In this document: positions 8,734 to 18,434 of the stretch, piece by piece
Layout of the letters: each line of letters opens with the position of its first letter
How positions within the stretch are numbered: position 1 is the first letter of the stretch
Origin: Aeromicrobium sp.
GTDB lineage: Bacteria > Actinomycetota > Actinomycetes > Propionibacteriales > Nocardioidaceae
Length of the DNA: 34,767 nucleotides
Direction of reading: 5' to 3'
Assembly (NCBI RefSeq): GCF_025965075.1
Contig: NZ_JAOPXQ010000176.1
Span: forward strand, 1 to 34,767
The notes under the pieces: model-generated
Told to the model about the DNA's origin: nothing
Seen by the model: only the letters and a program-made list of their open reading frames with translations
The model's database searches: none
Position numbers and translations under genes: made by a program

Positions 8734-9609
8734 ATGAAGAGAGATCACTGGCAGCGGGTCATTGCGACGCTCGACCCCGAGACGGAGTACGAGCAGATCG
8801 CGCGGCTGGTCGCGATGCACGAGTTCCCGTGGGACTCGCAGCAGGCGCTGAGCTTCGCACTGTTCCGGACGTACGCCGTCCCGTCGATCGGCCGGCTGCT
8901 CTACGACACGGGGGAGTTCACCGGGGCGGTCCAGAAGCGGCACGACGACACCGCCCTCCTGCTCGAGACGATCGCGGCCGAGGGGCTCGAGTCCGATCCG
9001 GGCCGCGCCGGGGTGCGCCGGATGAATCAGATGCACGGCAGCTACGACATCTCCAACGACGACATGCGCTACGTCCTCGCGACGTTCGTCGTGACGCCGG
9101 TCCGGTGGATCGAGCGCTACGGCTGGCGGCGGGGGACCGAGGTCGAGACGCTCGCGACGGTCCGTTACTACCAGCGGCTGGGCCGGCTGATGGGGATCAA
9201 GGACGTGCCCGCGGACTACCAGGGCTTCGCCGACCTGATGGACGACTACGAGCGGGAGACCTACGTCTTCGACCCGAAGGCCCGTGCGGTCGCCGACTCG
9301 ACGCTCGAGCTGTTCGTGACGTTCTACCCGCGGCCGCTGCGACCCGCGATGCGCCGGTTCAGCATCGCGCTGCTCGACGACCACCTGCGGGAGGCGTTCG
9401 GCTACCCCAAGCCGTCGGCGCTGATGGCGCGCCTGGCGCACGGCTCGCTGGTCGCCCGCGGCAAGGTCATCCGCTTCTTCCCGCCGCGCCGCAAGCCCCG
9501 GCTGCTGCGCGACACCCACCGGATCCGCTCCTATCCGGGCGGCTTCATGATCGAGAAGCTCGGCACCTTCCCGGCGACGATGCCCGAGGAGCGTGATCTG
9601 GTGCCGTGA
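8734..9609 (+). CDS. MpaB/DUF2236 oxygenase family protein
   Basis: FALFRTYAVPSIGRLLYDTGEFTGAVQKRHDDTALLLETI...MNQMHGSYDISNDDMRYVLATFVVTPVRWIERYGWR typical of MpaB/DUF2236. Confidence 0.87.
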   Translation: MKRDHWQRVIATLDPETEYEQIARLVAMHEFPWDSQQALSFALFRTYAVPSIGRLLYDTGEFTGAVQKRHDDTALLLETIAAEGLESDPGRAGVRRMNQMHGSYDISNDDMRYVLATFVVTPVRWIERYGWRRGTEVETLATVRYYQRLGRLMGIKDVPADYQGFADLMDDYERETYVFDPKARAVADSTLELFVTFYPRPLRPAMRRFSIALLDDHLREAFGYPKPSALMARLAHGSLVARGKVIRFFPPRRKPRLLRDTHRIRSYPGGFMIEKLGTFPATMPEERDLVP

Positions 9610-9662
9610 CCTTGTGATCTGCGTCTCGTTGCGACTGCTGAGCAACTTCTCGAGGGGAACAC

Positions 9663-12182
9663 ATGACGCAGCTCAGGGGACATCGTCACTTCTGGCCGAT
9701 CACGGTCGCGGTCACGACGATCGCGGTCACGATGGGCACCTTCCCTGCGTACGCCGGTTGGGTCGGACGATTCCACGGCACGCCTCCGGTGACGAGCGCC
9801 GCGGACCCCGCCGGGGCCGTCGTCGACGAGTCGAAGCCCCACACGCACGACGACCCGGCGACCAAGAACGCCGTGTCGCGCGCACCGCAGACCGACGACA
9901 CCGCCGACCCGACCTCGTTCACCGAGGCGATGGCGCACACCACGGGTGTCACGGCCCAGCGCGCGGAGCGCGACCCCACCCTCGTCCCCACGGCGTCTCC
10001 TGCGTCCCGGACCTCGGCGCCGAAGGACCGCTACGCGATGGCCGGCGGCTGCTACGGGCTCCGGTCGAAGCGCACGGGCGGCTGGGTCGTCGCCACAGAC
10101 ACGGGTTATGCCGCCACCTCGCCCTCCTCGACCACGGCCACGCCGTTCCACTTCCAGGCGACCGATCTCGGGGTCTACCTGTTGTTCGGCCCCGGCAAGA
10201 CATTCGTCCGCAACGCGGGCTCGGGCACCGTCACGTCGGACCCGGAGCCCAGCACCGCGACGGAGTGGACCATCAAGGCCAGCGGGACGTCCTTCCTGCT
10301 GCGCAACGGCTCGACCGGCCTCACGACGGGCGACGGTGGAACGCTCACGACCGGCAGCGCGGCGACGTTCGCGCTCAAGCGCCTGACCGGTTGCGAGACG
10401 TGGCCCGAGGTCGCAGTCGGTGTGACGGGCAACCCGTTCAAGGGTGCCAGCACGTTCCAGGAGGTGCGGGGCTACCTCGACGCGCACACCCACGGGATGG
10501 CGTTCGAGTTCCTCGGCGGTGACGTGCACTGCGGCCGGCCGTGGCACCCGTACGGCGTGGCGTACGCCCTGAAGGACTGCCCCGACCACGAGCTCACGGG
10601 CGGCAGCGGCGCGCTGCTGGAGAACGTCCTCAAGCCGGGCACGCCGGTCGATCCGCACGACACCGTCGGCTGGCCGACGTTCAAGGACTGGCCGGCGCCG
10701 GACTCGCTGACCCACGAGGGCACCTACTACAAGTGGCTCGAGCGGTCGTGGCGCGGTGGCCAGCGGATCCTGGTCAACCTGCTGGTCGAGAACAACCAGC
10801 TGTGCATGATCTACCCCATCAAGCACAACTCGTGCGACGACATGGACGCGATCCGGCTGCAGGCGCAGGACATGCGCAAGCTCGAGCGCTACGTCGACGC
10901 GCAGAGCGGTGGCCCGGGCAAGGGCTGGTACCGCATCGTGACCGACCCGTTCCAGGCCCGGAAGGTCATCAACCAGGGCAAGCTCGCCGTCGTGATGGGC
11001 ATCGAGACCAGCGCCGTGTTCGGCTGCTCCGACAAGCTCGGCGCTGCGCAGTGCTCGAAGGAGTCGATCGAGGCGCAGCTCGACGAGGTGCACGCCCTCG
11101 GCGTCCGGCAGATGGAGCTCGTCAACAAGTTCGACAACGCGCTGTCCGGCGTCGCGGGCGACACGGGCACTGCCGCGCCGCTGATCAACGCGGCCAACTT
11201 CCTGGAGACCGGCTCGTTCTGGGACATGCGCACGTGTGCCGCCGGGACCGACCCCGAGGTGTCGGACCGCCAGCAGCTCGCGCTGCCGAGCGCCGTGCCC
11301 GAGCAGGACGCCCTGTTCGGTGCCATCGCGGGGCTCTACATCCCGATCAAGCTGCCGTTGTACGCCTCCGGGCCGCACTGCAACGCCAAGGGGCTGACGA
11401 CGCTCGGCGACCACACGATCGAGCAGATGGCCGAGCGGAAGATGATCTTCGACCCCGACCACATGAGCGTCAAGGCCCGCCAGGCCTCGCTCGACCTGTC
11501 CGAGAAGCTGGACTATCCCGGCGTCGTGTCGAGCCACTCGTGGTCGACCCCCGACGCGTACCCGCGCATCTACCGGCTCGGCGGCGTGATCGCGCCGTAC
11601 GCCGGGGACAGTGCGGGCTTCGTGGAGAAGTGGCGCAAGCACCTCGGCTGGGCCGATCCGCGCTACTACTTCGGCTTCGGGTTCGGCGCCGACATCAACG
11701 GCCTCGGAGCCCAGGGCAGTCCGCGGGGTGCCGACGCGGCCCACAAGGTCACGTACCCCTTCAAGGGTCTCGGCGGGGTGACGGTCCGCCAGCAGGTCAG
11801 CGGCCAGCGGACGTACGACATCAACGTCGACGGCGTCGCACACTACGGGCTCTACCCGGACTGGGTCGAGGACCTGCGCAAGCAGGGGGGCCAGGCGATC
11901 GCGGACGACATGGCGCGCGGCTCCGAGGCGTACCTCGGCATGTGGGAGCGCGCCGTCGGCGTCACCAATGACGCGTGCCGTGACGCGCGCGCGATCAAGA
12001 AGGAGCGCGTCATCAGGGGTCTCAGGAAGGGCGCCAGCGTCAAGGACGTCCTGCTCGAGGCGGGGCAGCCGCACGCCCGTCTGGGCACGACGTTCACCTA
12101 CTGCGCCCGCAGCGCCAAGGGCAAGAAGGTGACCCGCAAGGTCCGCTTCACGTCGACGGGCAAGGTCGCCAAGATCGTCTGA
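9663..12182 (+). CDS. Large secreted protein with C-terminal amidohydrolase/membrane-dipeptidase-like domain and N-terminal beta-trefoil-like region
   Basis: Signal peptide; GGCYGLRSKRTGGWVVATDTGY...FHFQATDLGVYLLFGPGKTFVR suggests a fascin/trefoil-type fold; YLDAHTHGMAFEF, VMGIETSAVFGC, LGVRQMELVNKFDNALSG, MIFDPDHMS, GVVSSHSWS resemble amidohydrolase/M19-type metal site motifs. Confidence 0.75.
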   Translation: MTQLRGHRHFWPITVAVTTIAVTMGTFPAYAGWVGRFHGTPPVTSAADPAGAVVDESKPHTHDDPATKNAVSRAPQTDDTADPTSFTEAMAHTTGVTAQRAERDPTLVPTASPASRTSAPKDRYAMAGGCYGLRSKRTGGWVVATDTGYAATSPSSTTATPFHFQATDLGVYLLFGPGKTFVRNAGSGTVTSDPEPSTATEWTIKASGTSFLLRNGSTGLTTGDGGTLTTGSAATFALKRLTGCETWPEVAVGVTGNPFKGASTFQEVRGYLDAHTHGMAFEFLGGDVHCGRPWHPYGVAYALKDCPDHELTGGSGALLENVLKPGTPVDPHDTVGWPTFKDWPAPDSLTHEGTYYKWLERSWRGGQRILVNLLVENNQLCMIYPIKHNSCDDMDAIRLQAQDMRKLERYVDAQSGGPGKGWYRIVTDPFQARKVINQGKLAVVMGIETSAVFGCSDKLGAAQCSKESIEAQLDEVHALGVRQMELVNKFDNALSGVAGDTGTAAPLINAANFLETGSFWDMRTCAAGTDPEVSDRQQLALPSAVPEQDALFGAIAGLYIPIKLPLYASGPHCNAKGLTTLGDHTIEQMAERKMIFDPDHMSVKARQASLDLSEKLDYPGVVSSHSWSTPDAYPRIYRLGGVIAPYAGDSAGFVEKWRKHLGWADPRYYFGFGFGADINGLGAQGSPRGADAAHKVTYPFKGLGGVTVRQQVSGQRTYDINVDGVAHYGLYPDWVEDLRKQGGQAIADDMARGSEAYLGMWERAVGVTNDACRDARAIKKERVIRGLRKGASVKDVLLEAGQPHARLGTTFTYCARSAKGKKVTRKVRFTSTGKVAKIV

Positions 12183-12242
12183 GCGGGACGCGGTGCCGTC
12201 GCGGGCGGGAAGGATCGGACGGGGTCGCGCGTTGAGCCCGTC

Positions 12243-13280
12243 GTGAGACTTTCCGTGCTGGACCTCGTCCCCGTTCGCACCGACCAGACCACGAGCGACG
12301 CCCTCGCGGCGACCGTGTCACTGGCGCAGGTCGCCGACCGGCTCGGCTTCACCCGCTTCTGGGTCGCCGAGCACCACAACATGCCGGCGGTCGCCGCGAC
12401 GTCCCCGCCGGTCCTGATCGGGATCCTGGGCGCGCACACCGAGCGGATCCGGCTGGGCTCCGGCGGTGTCATGCTGCCCAACCACGCCCCGCTGGCCGTG
12501 GCCGAGCAGTTCGCGCTGCTCGAGGCCGCGACGCCCGGGCGCATCGACCTCGGCATCGGCCGGGCGCCCGGCTCGGACCCCGTCACCTCGATGGCGCTGC
12601 GCGGCGCGGCGGGCCGGGACGACACCGACGTCCAGAACTTCCCGCAGTACCTCGACGACGTCGTCGCGCTGATGGGCACCGAGGGCGTGCGCGTCGCGGT
12701 CCCGCGGCAGGATTACGTCCTCAAGGCGACGCCGGCCGCGGCCTCCGAGCCGCGGATGTGGCTGCTCGGGTCGTCGATGTACTCGGCGCACCTCGCTGCC
12801 GAGAAGGGGCTGCCGTTCGTCTTCGCGCACCACTTCTCCGGGCAGGGGACCGCCGAGGCGCTCGCGGTCTACCGCCGCGAGTTCCGGCCCAGTGAGCTCG
12901 CGCCGGAGCCGGTCACGTTCCTGACCGTCAACGCCGCGGTCGCCGAGACCGAGGAGGAGGCGGCGGCACTGATGCTGCCCAACCTGCACATGATGGCCAA
13001 GCTCCGCACGGGGCAGCCGCTGACGGCGCTCGACCTCGTGGAGGACGCCCAGGCGATCGACCTGCACCCGCAGGCCCAGGCGATGGTCGAGTCGGCCTTC
13101 GGCAAGGCCGTGGTCGGCACTCCCGAGTCGGCGGCCGCGCAGCTCCGCGAGCTCGCGGACCGGTTCGGCGTCGACGAGGTCATGGTCAACCCCGTCGCCT
13201 CGGCCCGCCGCGGCACCGACCCGCGCACGGCCCCCGGGCGCGAGCACACCCTCGAGCTCCTCGCCAAGGAGCTCCTGTAA
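12243..13280 (+). CDS. LLM class flavin-dependent oxidoreductase (MsnO8-type luciferase-like)
   Basis: LSVLDLVPVRTDQTTSDALAATVSLAQVADRLGFTRFWVAEHHNMPAVAATSPPVLIGILGAHTERIRLGSGGVMLPNHAPLAVAEQFALLEAATPGRIDLGIGRAPGSD. Confidence 0.94.
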   Translation: MRLSVLDLVPVRTDQTTSDALAATVSLAQVADRLGFTRFWVAEHHNMPAVAATSPPVLIGILGAHTERIRLGSGGVMLPNHAPLAVAEQFALLEAATPGRIDLGIGRAPGSDPVTSMALRGAAGRDDTDVQNFPQYLDDVVALMGTEGVRVAVPRQDYVLKATPAAASEPRMWLLGSSMYSAHLAAEKGLPFVFAHHFSGQGTAEALAVYRREFRPSELAPEPVTFLTVNAAVAETEEEAAALMLPNLHMMAKLRTGQPLTALDLVEDAQAIDLHPQAQAMVESAFGKAVVGTPESAAAQLRELADRFGVDEVMVNPVASARRGTDPRTAPGREHTLELLAKELL

Positions 13281-13385
13281 CCGCGACCGGCGCACTCCGA
13301 TCCGCGACTGGCGCAGTCTGAAGAAAATGAGACGGCGATTCGTGCACTTCTGCGCCACTCGCGGACGGATGTGCGCCAGTCGGTG
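13281..13385. repeat. Symmetric inverted repeat (35-nt arms, 35-nt spacer) between convergent genes
   Basis: Left arm 13281-13315 ccgcgaccggcgcactccgatccgcgactggcgca; right arm 13351-13385, whose reverse complement caccgactggcgcacatccgtccgcgagtggcgca matches 27/35; each arm has two (C)GACTGGCGCA-like units. Confidence 0.75.
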
Positions 13386-13388
13386 TCG

Positions 13389-14681
13389 TCAGAACCAGAT
13401 GCTGAGGTACGGGGCGACGGTCGAGCGGAACGTCGCGTCGACCCGTGCCACGTCGCCGGTCAGGGTCCCGGCGGCGGCCAGCGTGCCGGCGGAGACCCCA
13501 CCGAGGTAGAGCGAGCCCAGCGCCGTCACGGTGACCGTGGCATCGGCCGGCTCGTCGCTCGGCTGGACCGTGGCCCCACCGCGGGCGTCGACCTCGATGG
13601 CCCAGGTGCCCGCCGCGAAGCCGTCGGGGTCGTCGACCCCGAGCACGAGCCGGCCGGGGGCGGAGTACGTCCGCGCGGTCAGCGCCGCCGGCACGTCCAG
13701 GACGCGCACCCACAGGTGGTCGAACTCGTTGACCCGGACGGCCCGGAAGTCGTCGATCATCCAGCGCAGCGGCTCGTCGACGGGCCGCAGGTGCGCCGAG
13801 ACCTTGGAGACGAGGTCCATCTCGAGCAGGAAGCGCCACAGTCCGGCGTACGCGTCGGTCGTCGTCGCGACGAGCGCGTGGAGCGTCAGCTCGTGCTCGA
13901 CGAAGTCGGACGGGTCCTCCTTGAGCTGGTAGACCGCGAACCCCTGCGGGCTGCCGCCGGCGTCGTCGTAGCGGACGCAGCGCAGGTTCTTGGCGTTGCT
14001 GTCGCCGGCGGCGAGCCCGATCTGACGGTCCCACAGATGTCCCTCGTAGGAGATCTGGCCCGGCGCCTCGAGGCGTACGCCCTCCACCAGGGCGTGGCCG
14101 GCCTCCCGCAGCTGCTCGGGCGACACGAAGTGCACCCGGCCGGTCGGGGTCGGACCGGTCCACCGGACCCGGCGGGTCAGGACGGTGAGATCGCGGGCGA
14201 GCGCGGCGGGAGCGAAGCCGAACCGGGCGTAGATCGTCGACTCCGAGACCGTCAGCACCGCGACGGGGCAGCCCAGGGCGACCGCGGTCCGCAGCTCGGC
14301 GTCCAGCAGCGCCCGCGCGATCCCGCGGCGGCGGTGGGTCGGTGCGACCGTGACCCCGCTGACGGCCCAGGCCGGGACGGACCGGCGGCCCGGGACGGTG
14401 AGGTCGGCGGGCCAGCAGATCGTCGTCGCGACGGGGGACGTGGGATCGGCGGCGGTGGGGTCGAGGACGGCGACCAGGCGTCGGCCGTCGACGAGCCCGG
14501 TCCGGCGGGCCTCGACCTGCTCGTCGGGAAGCGTCGGGCCGAGGAAGCCCCGGGACTCGGCGTGGAACCACGCGGCGTGGTCGCCGGCGTCGGACGGGTC
14601 GACGAGCCGCAGCGTCAGTCCCTGCTCGGCGAGGCCCGCCCGGGACGTCTCGTCGATCGGTAGGTCGGTCGAGGAGGTCAT
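13389..14681 (-). CDS. Eis-like GNAT family N-acetyltransferase
   Basis: AVSGVTVAPTHRRRGIARALLDAELRTAVALGCPVAVLTVSESTIYARFGFAPAA with C-terminal SCP2-like region ending in free carboxylate (YLSIWF), Eis architecture. Confidence 0.9.
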   Translation of the reverse strand: MTSSTDLPIDETSRAGLAEQGLTLRLVDPSDAGDHAAWFHAESRGFLGPTLPDEQVEARRTGLVDGRRLVAVLDPTAADPTSPVATTICWPADLTVPGRRSVPAWAVSGVTVAPTHRRRGIARALLDAELRTAVALGCPVAVLTVSESTIYARFGFAPAALARDLTVLTRRVRWTGPTPTGRVHFVSPEQLREAGHALVEGVRLEAPGQISYEGHLWDRQIGLAAGDSNAKNLRCVRYDDAGGSPQGFAVYQLKEDPSDFVEHELTLHALVATTTDAYAGLWRFLLEMDLVSKVSAHLRPVDEPLRWMIDDFRAVRVNEFDHLWVRVLDVPAALTARTYSAPGRLVLGVDDPDGFAAGTWAIEVDARGGATVQPSDEPADATVTVTALGSLYLGGVSAGTLAAAGTLTGDVARVDATFRSTVAPYLSIWF

Positions 14682-15232
14682 GCGATCACGCGGACCCCGG
14701 CGGCGGCCCACTCGGCGTGGACGGCGGGCAGGTTGGCGGGGGACACGGCGGCGGTGAGGCCGTCGAGCACCTGCACCGCGAAGCCCTCGCGGGCGGCGTC
14801 GAGCGCGGTCGCGCGGACGCAGTGGTCGGTCGCGATGCCGCACACGTCGACGACGTCGATGCCGGCGGCCCGCAGCCAGGCCGCGAGGCCCGTCCCGACG
14901 GCCGAGGAGCCCTCGAAGCCGGAGTACGCCGCGGCGAACTCGCCCTTGTAGAAGATCTCGTCGAACAGCGACGGGTCGAGCGGCGGGTGGAACTGCTCGC
15001 CCGGTGTCCCGACCACGCAGTGCGGCGGCCACGAGTCGACGAAGTCGGGGGTGTCCGAGAAGTGGCTGCCGGGGTCGACGTGGTGGTCGCGGGTCGCGAC
15101 CACGGTGGCGTACGTCCCGGACGCGATGAGCGCGGCGACCTCTGATGCGACCCGGGCGCCGCCCGTCACGGCGAGCGAACCGCCTTCGCAGAAGTCGTTC
15201 TGGACGTCGACGACGATGAGTGCGGTGGTCAT
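14678..15232 (-). CDS. pncA: Nicotinamidase / isochorismatase family protein
   Basis: MTTALIVVDVQNDFCEGGSLAVTGG...DHHVDPGSHF...HCVVGTPGEQFHP...KGEFAAAYSGFEG...VDVCGIATDHCVRATALDA. Confidence 0.93.
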   Translation of the reverse strand: MTTALIVVDVQNDFCEGGSLAVTGGARVASEVAALIASGTYATVVATRDHHVDPGSHFSDTPDFVDSWPPHCVVGTPGEQFHPPLDPSLFDEIFYKGEFAAAYSGFEGSSAVGTGLAAWLRAAGIDVVDVCGIATDHCVRATALDAAREGFAVQVLDGLTAAVSPANLPAVHAEWAAAGVRVIA

Positions 15233-16530
15233 GGTGTCTCCTCGTAGATCGTGTCGAGGGCCGGATCGCTCCTGGACAGCTGCATCGCGGTGGCCGGCAG
15301 CTCCGCGAGCGCCGCCCGAAGCCGGGTTCGAGCCTCCTCGAGGGACTCGGTGTGGACGCGCTTGCCGTCCCGGACGAGCTCGACCAGCAGGGACCGGTCG
15401 TCGGCGTCGGACGCTGGGGCCTCACCGATGCCGATGACCTCGGCGGTGGCGGTGCCGTTGGCCGACCGGCGGCGCAGGGCGTACTTGCGACCGCCCACGC
15501 TGGTCTTGTCCTTGCTCTTCTTGGCGACCGGCAGCATCTGGCCGTCGTCGCCGGCCCGGGCGACGAGCTTGTAGACGAACCCGCTGGTCGGCACCCCCGA
15601 CCCGGTGACCAGTGCGGTCCCGACCCCGTAGCCGTCGACGGGCGCCGCGGCCAGCGCCGCGATCGCGTGCTCGTCCAGGTCGCTGGTCACGGTGATCCGG
15701 GTCCCGGTCGCGCCGAGCCCGTCGAGCTGCTCGCGGACCGCGCGGGCCAGCGACACCAGGTCACCGGAGTCGAGCCGCACCCCGCCGAGCCCGTCGCCGG
15801 CGATGTCGACCGCGGTGCGGATCGCCTCGGGGATGTCGTACGTGTCGACCAGCAGTGTCGTGCCCGGGCCCAGCGCGCGGACCTGGGACTCGAACGCCTC
15901 CCGCTCGGTGTCGTGCAGCAGCGTGAACGAGTGGGCGCTCGTCCCGGTCGTCGGGATGCCGTACGTCCGCCCGGCCTCCAGGTTGGACGTCGCGGCGAAT
16001 CCCGCGATGTAGGCCGACCGGGCCGCCGCGACCGCCGCGCTCTCGTGCGTGCGGCGCGAGCCCATCTCGATGCAGGGCCGCCCGTCCGCGGCGGTGATCA
16101 TCCGGGAGGCCGCGGTGGCGATCGCGGAGTCGTGGTTGAGGATCGACAGGAACACCGTCTCGAGGACGACGCACTCGGCGAACGTGCCCTCGACGACCAG
16201 GACGGGGGACTGCGGGAAGTAGAGCTCGCCGTCGGGATAGCCCCACACGTCGCCGCTGAATTGGTAGTCCGCGAGCCACGCGAGCGTGTCGGCGTCGACG
16301 ACGCCGGCGTCCGCGAGCCAGGCCAGCTCGTCCGCGCCGAACCGGAACTCCTCGAGGGCGTCGAGCGCGCGGCCGACCCCGGCCACGACGCCGTAGCGGC
16401 GCCCGCCGGACAGGCGACGGCCGAACAGCTCGAACACCGACCGACGGTGGGCGCTCCCGTCGCGGAGGGTGGCCTGGAGCATCGTCAGCTCGTAGCGGTC
16501 GGTCAGCAGGGCGGTGCTGGGGCTGGTCAC
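15229..16530 (-). CDS. pncB: Nicotinate phosphoribosyltransferase
   Basis: ALLTDRYELTMLQATLRDGSAHRRSVFELFGRRLSGGRRYGVVAGVGRALDALEEF...GSRRTHESAAVAAARSAYIAGFAATSNLEAGRTYGIPTTGTSAHSF; GTG start at 16530. Confidence 0.95.
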   Translation of the reverse strand: MTSPSTALLTDRYELTMLQATLRDGSAHRRSVFELFGRRLSGGRRYGVVAGVGRALDALEEFRFGADELAWLADAGVVDADTLAWLADYQFSGDVWGYPDGELYFPQSPVLVVEGTFAECVVLETVFLSILNHDSAIATAASRMITAADGRPCIEMGSRRTHESAAVAAARSAYIAGFAATSNLEAGRTYGIPTTGTSAHSFTLLHDTEREAFESQVRALGPGTTLLVDTYDIPEAIRTAVDIAGDGLGGVRLDSGDLVSLARAVREQLDGLGATGTRITVTSDLDEHAIAALAAAPVDGYGVGTALVTGSGVPTSGFVYKLVARAGDDGQMLPVAKKSKDKTSVGGRKYALRRRSANGTATAEVIGIGEAPASDADDRSLLVELVRDGKRVHTESLEEARTRLRAALAELPATAMQLSRSDPALDTIYEETP

Positions 16531-16567
16531 GGGGTCCAGCCTAGGCGTGGGCCCGGGGGAGTGCCGG

Positions 16568-16583
16568 GGTGCGCCAGCGCACC
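16568..16583 (-). terminator. Short perfect hairpin between the SLT-like gene and pncB (terminator or operator)
   Basis: GGTGCGCCAGCGCACC, 7-bp arms; lies downstream of the SLT-like stop codon and about 40-50 nt upstream of the predicted pncB start on the minus strand. Confidence 0.4.
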
Positions 16584-16606
16584 ACGCCTCCGCCGGGGCC
16601 GCGGTC

Positions 16607-17431
16607 TCAGTTGGTCGAGACTTTCACGGTCGACGGGCCTGCGTCGGGGTCCTTCTGCCAGCCCTCGTGCGAGCTCGACGCGGTCCACGTCCGGCCACCG
16701 AACGAGATCGAGGTGATGCCGAGCCGCGCGGCGTTGCCGACGAGGTAGTGGGCGACGGCCCAGCCACGGGCGCGCACGTCGTCGGCCTTCCCCTCGAGCG
16801 GGTACGTCGCGTCGTCCCCGTCGCGCGCCACCTCGATGTCGCCGAAGGCCTTCCGGACGTCCTTGACGACGGTCGTGGTGCTGCCGCCGCCCTCCGGGTT
16901 GATCTGGCAGGTGAACTTCGCCGGGCTGTAGCCGCGCAACGACGACGCGAGCGCGCGGGCGTAGTCCTCGTGCTGCGCGTACGCACCGGGGAACGCCGAG
17001 CGCTGCACCTTCTGCGCCGCCTTGGTGATCTCCATCGACTCGTAGCCGTCGATCTTGACGAGCGCGTCGTAGAACTTCCCGATCGAGTACCACGGGTCGA
17101 TGATCTGCTCGACCGTGCCCCAGCCCTGGGACGGGCGCTGCTGGAACAGGCCGATCGAGTCACGGTCGCCGTAGTCGATGTTGTGGATCTTGGACTCCTG
17201 GAACGCCGTCGCGATCGCGATCGTCGTGGCCCGCGGCGGCAGGCCCCGCTGCTGGGCGATCGCCGACATCAGGGCGGCCCACTGACCCTGCTCGAGGTCG
17301 ACCTGCGCGCGGACGCCGTTGACCGACGCGACGCAGTACTCACTGCGCAGGGGAGTGCGGTCGCTCAGGGTCGTGCCGACCAGGACGACCGACGCGACGA
17401 GCCCGAGGACCACGAACCAGCGAAACCTCAC
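16607..17431 (-). CDS. Secreted/membrane-anchored protein with lytic-transglycosylase-like (SLT) motifs
   Basis: N-terminal TM helix; GLPPRATTIAIATAFQESKIHNIDYGDRDSIGLFQQRPSQGWGTVEQIIDPWYSIGKFYDAL resembles goose-lysozyme/SLT catalytic motifs; often annotated as a generic transporter in actinobacteria. Confidence 0.72.
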   Translation of the reverse strand: MRFRWFVVLGLVASVVLVGTTLSDRTPLRSEYCVASVNGVRAQVDLEQGQWAALMSAIAQQRGLPPRATTIAIATAFQESKIHNIDYGDRDSIGLFQQRPSQGWGTVEQIIDPWYSIGKFYDALVKIDGYESMEITKAAQKVQRSAFPGAYAQHEDYARALASSLRGYSPAKFTCQINPEGGGSTTTVVKDVRKAFGDIEVARDGDDATYPLEGKADDVRARGWAVAHYLVGNAARLGITSISFGGRTWTASSSHEGWQKDPDAGPSTVKVSTN

Positions 17432-17434
17432 GCG

Positions 17435-18379
17435 TCAGTTGGCGTGCAGCGCGGCATTGAGCTCGATCCCGGTGCGCTCACCGCGCGGCCGGGCCTCGAG
17501 CACGCCGGTCTCGCTGTTGGTCAGGAACAGGATGCCGTCCTGACCGGACAGCTCGGCGGCCTTGACCGTCGTGCCGTCGGGCATCGTGATCTTGGCGCCG
17601 GCCGTGACGTACGTGCCGGCGGCCACGACGCAGTCGTCGCCGAGCGAGATGCCGATGCCGGCGTTGGCGCCAATCAGGCAGTTCTCGCCGACGCTGACGA
17701 CCTCCTTGCCGCCGCCGGACAGGGTGCCCATGATCGAGGCGCCGCCGCCGACGTCCGAGCCGTTGCCGACCGTGACACCCGCCGAGATGCGCCCCTCGAC
17801 CATCGCGGTGCCGAGCGTGCCGGCGTTGAAGTTGACGAAGCCCTCGTGCATCACGGTCGTGCCCTCGGCCAGGTGCGCACCGAGACGGACCCGGTCGGCG
17901 TCGCCGATCCGGACGCCGGAGGGGATGACGTAGTCGGTCATGCGGGGGAACTTGTCGACGCTCGTGACCTGCACGTGCAGGCCCGCCGCCCGGGCCCGGG
18001 CCCGGGTCGACTCGAAGTCGGCGACGGCGCACGGGCCGATCGAGGACCACACGACGTTGGCGAGCAGGCCGAACTGGCCGTCCAGGTTGAGCCCGTGCGG
18101 CGCGACGAGCCGGTGCGACAGCAGGTGCAGCCGGAGCCACACGTCGTAGGCGTCGGTGGGCGCGGACTGCAGGTCGGTGATCTCGGTGCTGACGACGACC
18201 TTGGTCACCTGTCGCACGTCGTCCTCGCCCGTCAGCGCGATCAGCTCGGCCGGCTCGATGCTGCTCTCCGGGGCTGCCCCGAGCCGCGGCTCGGGGTACC
18301 AGACGTCGAGCACCGTGCCGTCGGTCATGAGGGTCGCGATGCCCCAGGCGTACGCGCCGGGGTGTTCCACAGAAGTCAT
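17435..18379 (-). CDS. dapD: 2,3,4,5-tetrahydropyridine-2,6-dicarboxylate N-succinyltransferase
   Basis: [34 protein letters not shown]...[44 protein letters not shown]...[46 protein letters not shown] (left-handed beta helix, actinobacterial DapD). Confidence 0.95.
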   Translation of the reverse strand: MTSVEHPGAYAWGIATLMTDGTVLDVWYPEPRLGAAPESSIEPAELIALTGEDDVRQVTKVVVSTEITDLQSAPTDAYDVWLRLHLLSHRLVAPHGLNLDGQFGLLANVVWSSIGPCAVADFESTRARARAAGLHVQVTSVDKFPRMTDYVIPSGVRIGDADRVRLGAHLAEGTTVMHEGFVNFNAGTLGTAMVEGRISAGVTVGNGSDVGGGASIMGTLSGGGKEVVSVGENCLIGANAGIGISLGDDCVVAAGTYVTAGAKITMPDGTTVKAAELSGQDGILFLTNSETGVLEARPRGERTGIELNAALHAN

Positions 18380-18434
18380 GGCCCCAACCTATCGAGCGGG
18401 TGCTCGCCGACGGGGGGCGCGTCCGCCGGGCCGG

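Noticed and set aside
9531-12074. 847-aa minus-strand ORF opposite the secreted hydrolase
   Set aside because: No domain-like sequence; shadow ORF of a clear coding gene on +.
13389-15425. 678-aa ORF extending the Eis-like protein upstream
   Set aside because: The extension overlaps pncA/pncB out of frame and is low-complexity; ATG 14681 with 4-nt overlap is the natural start.
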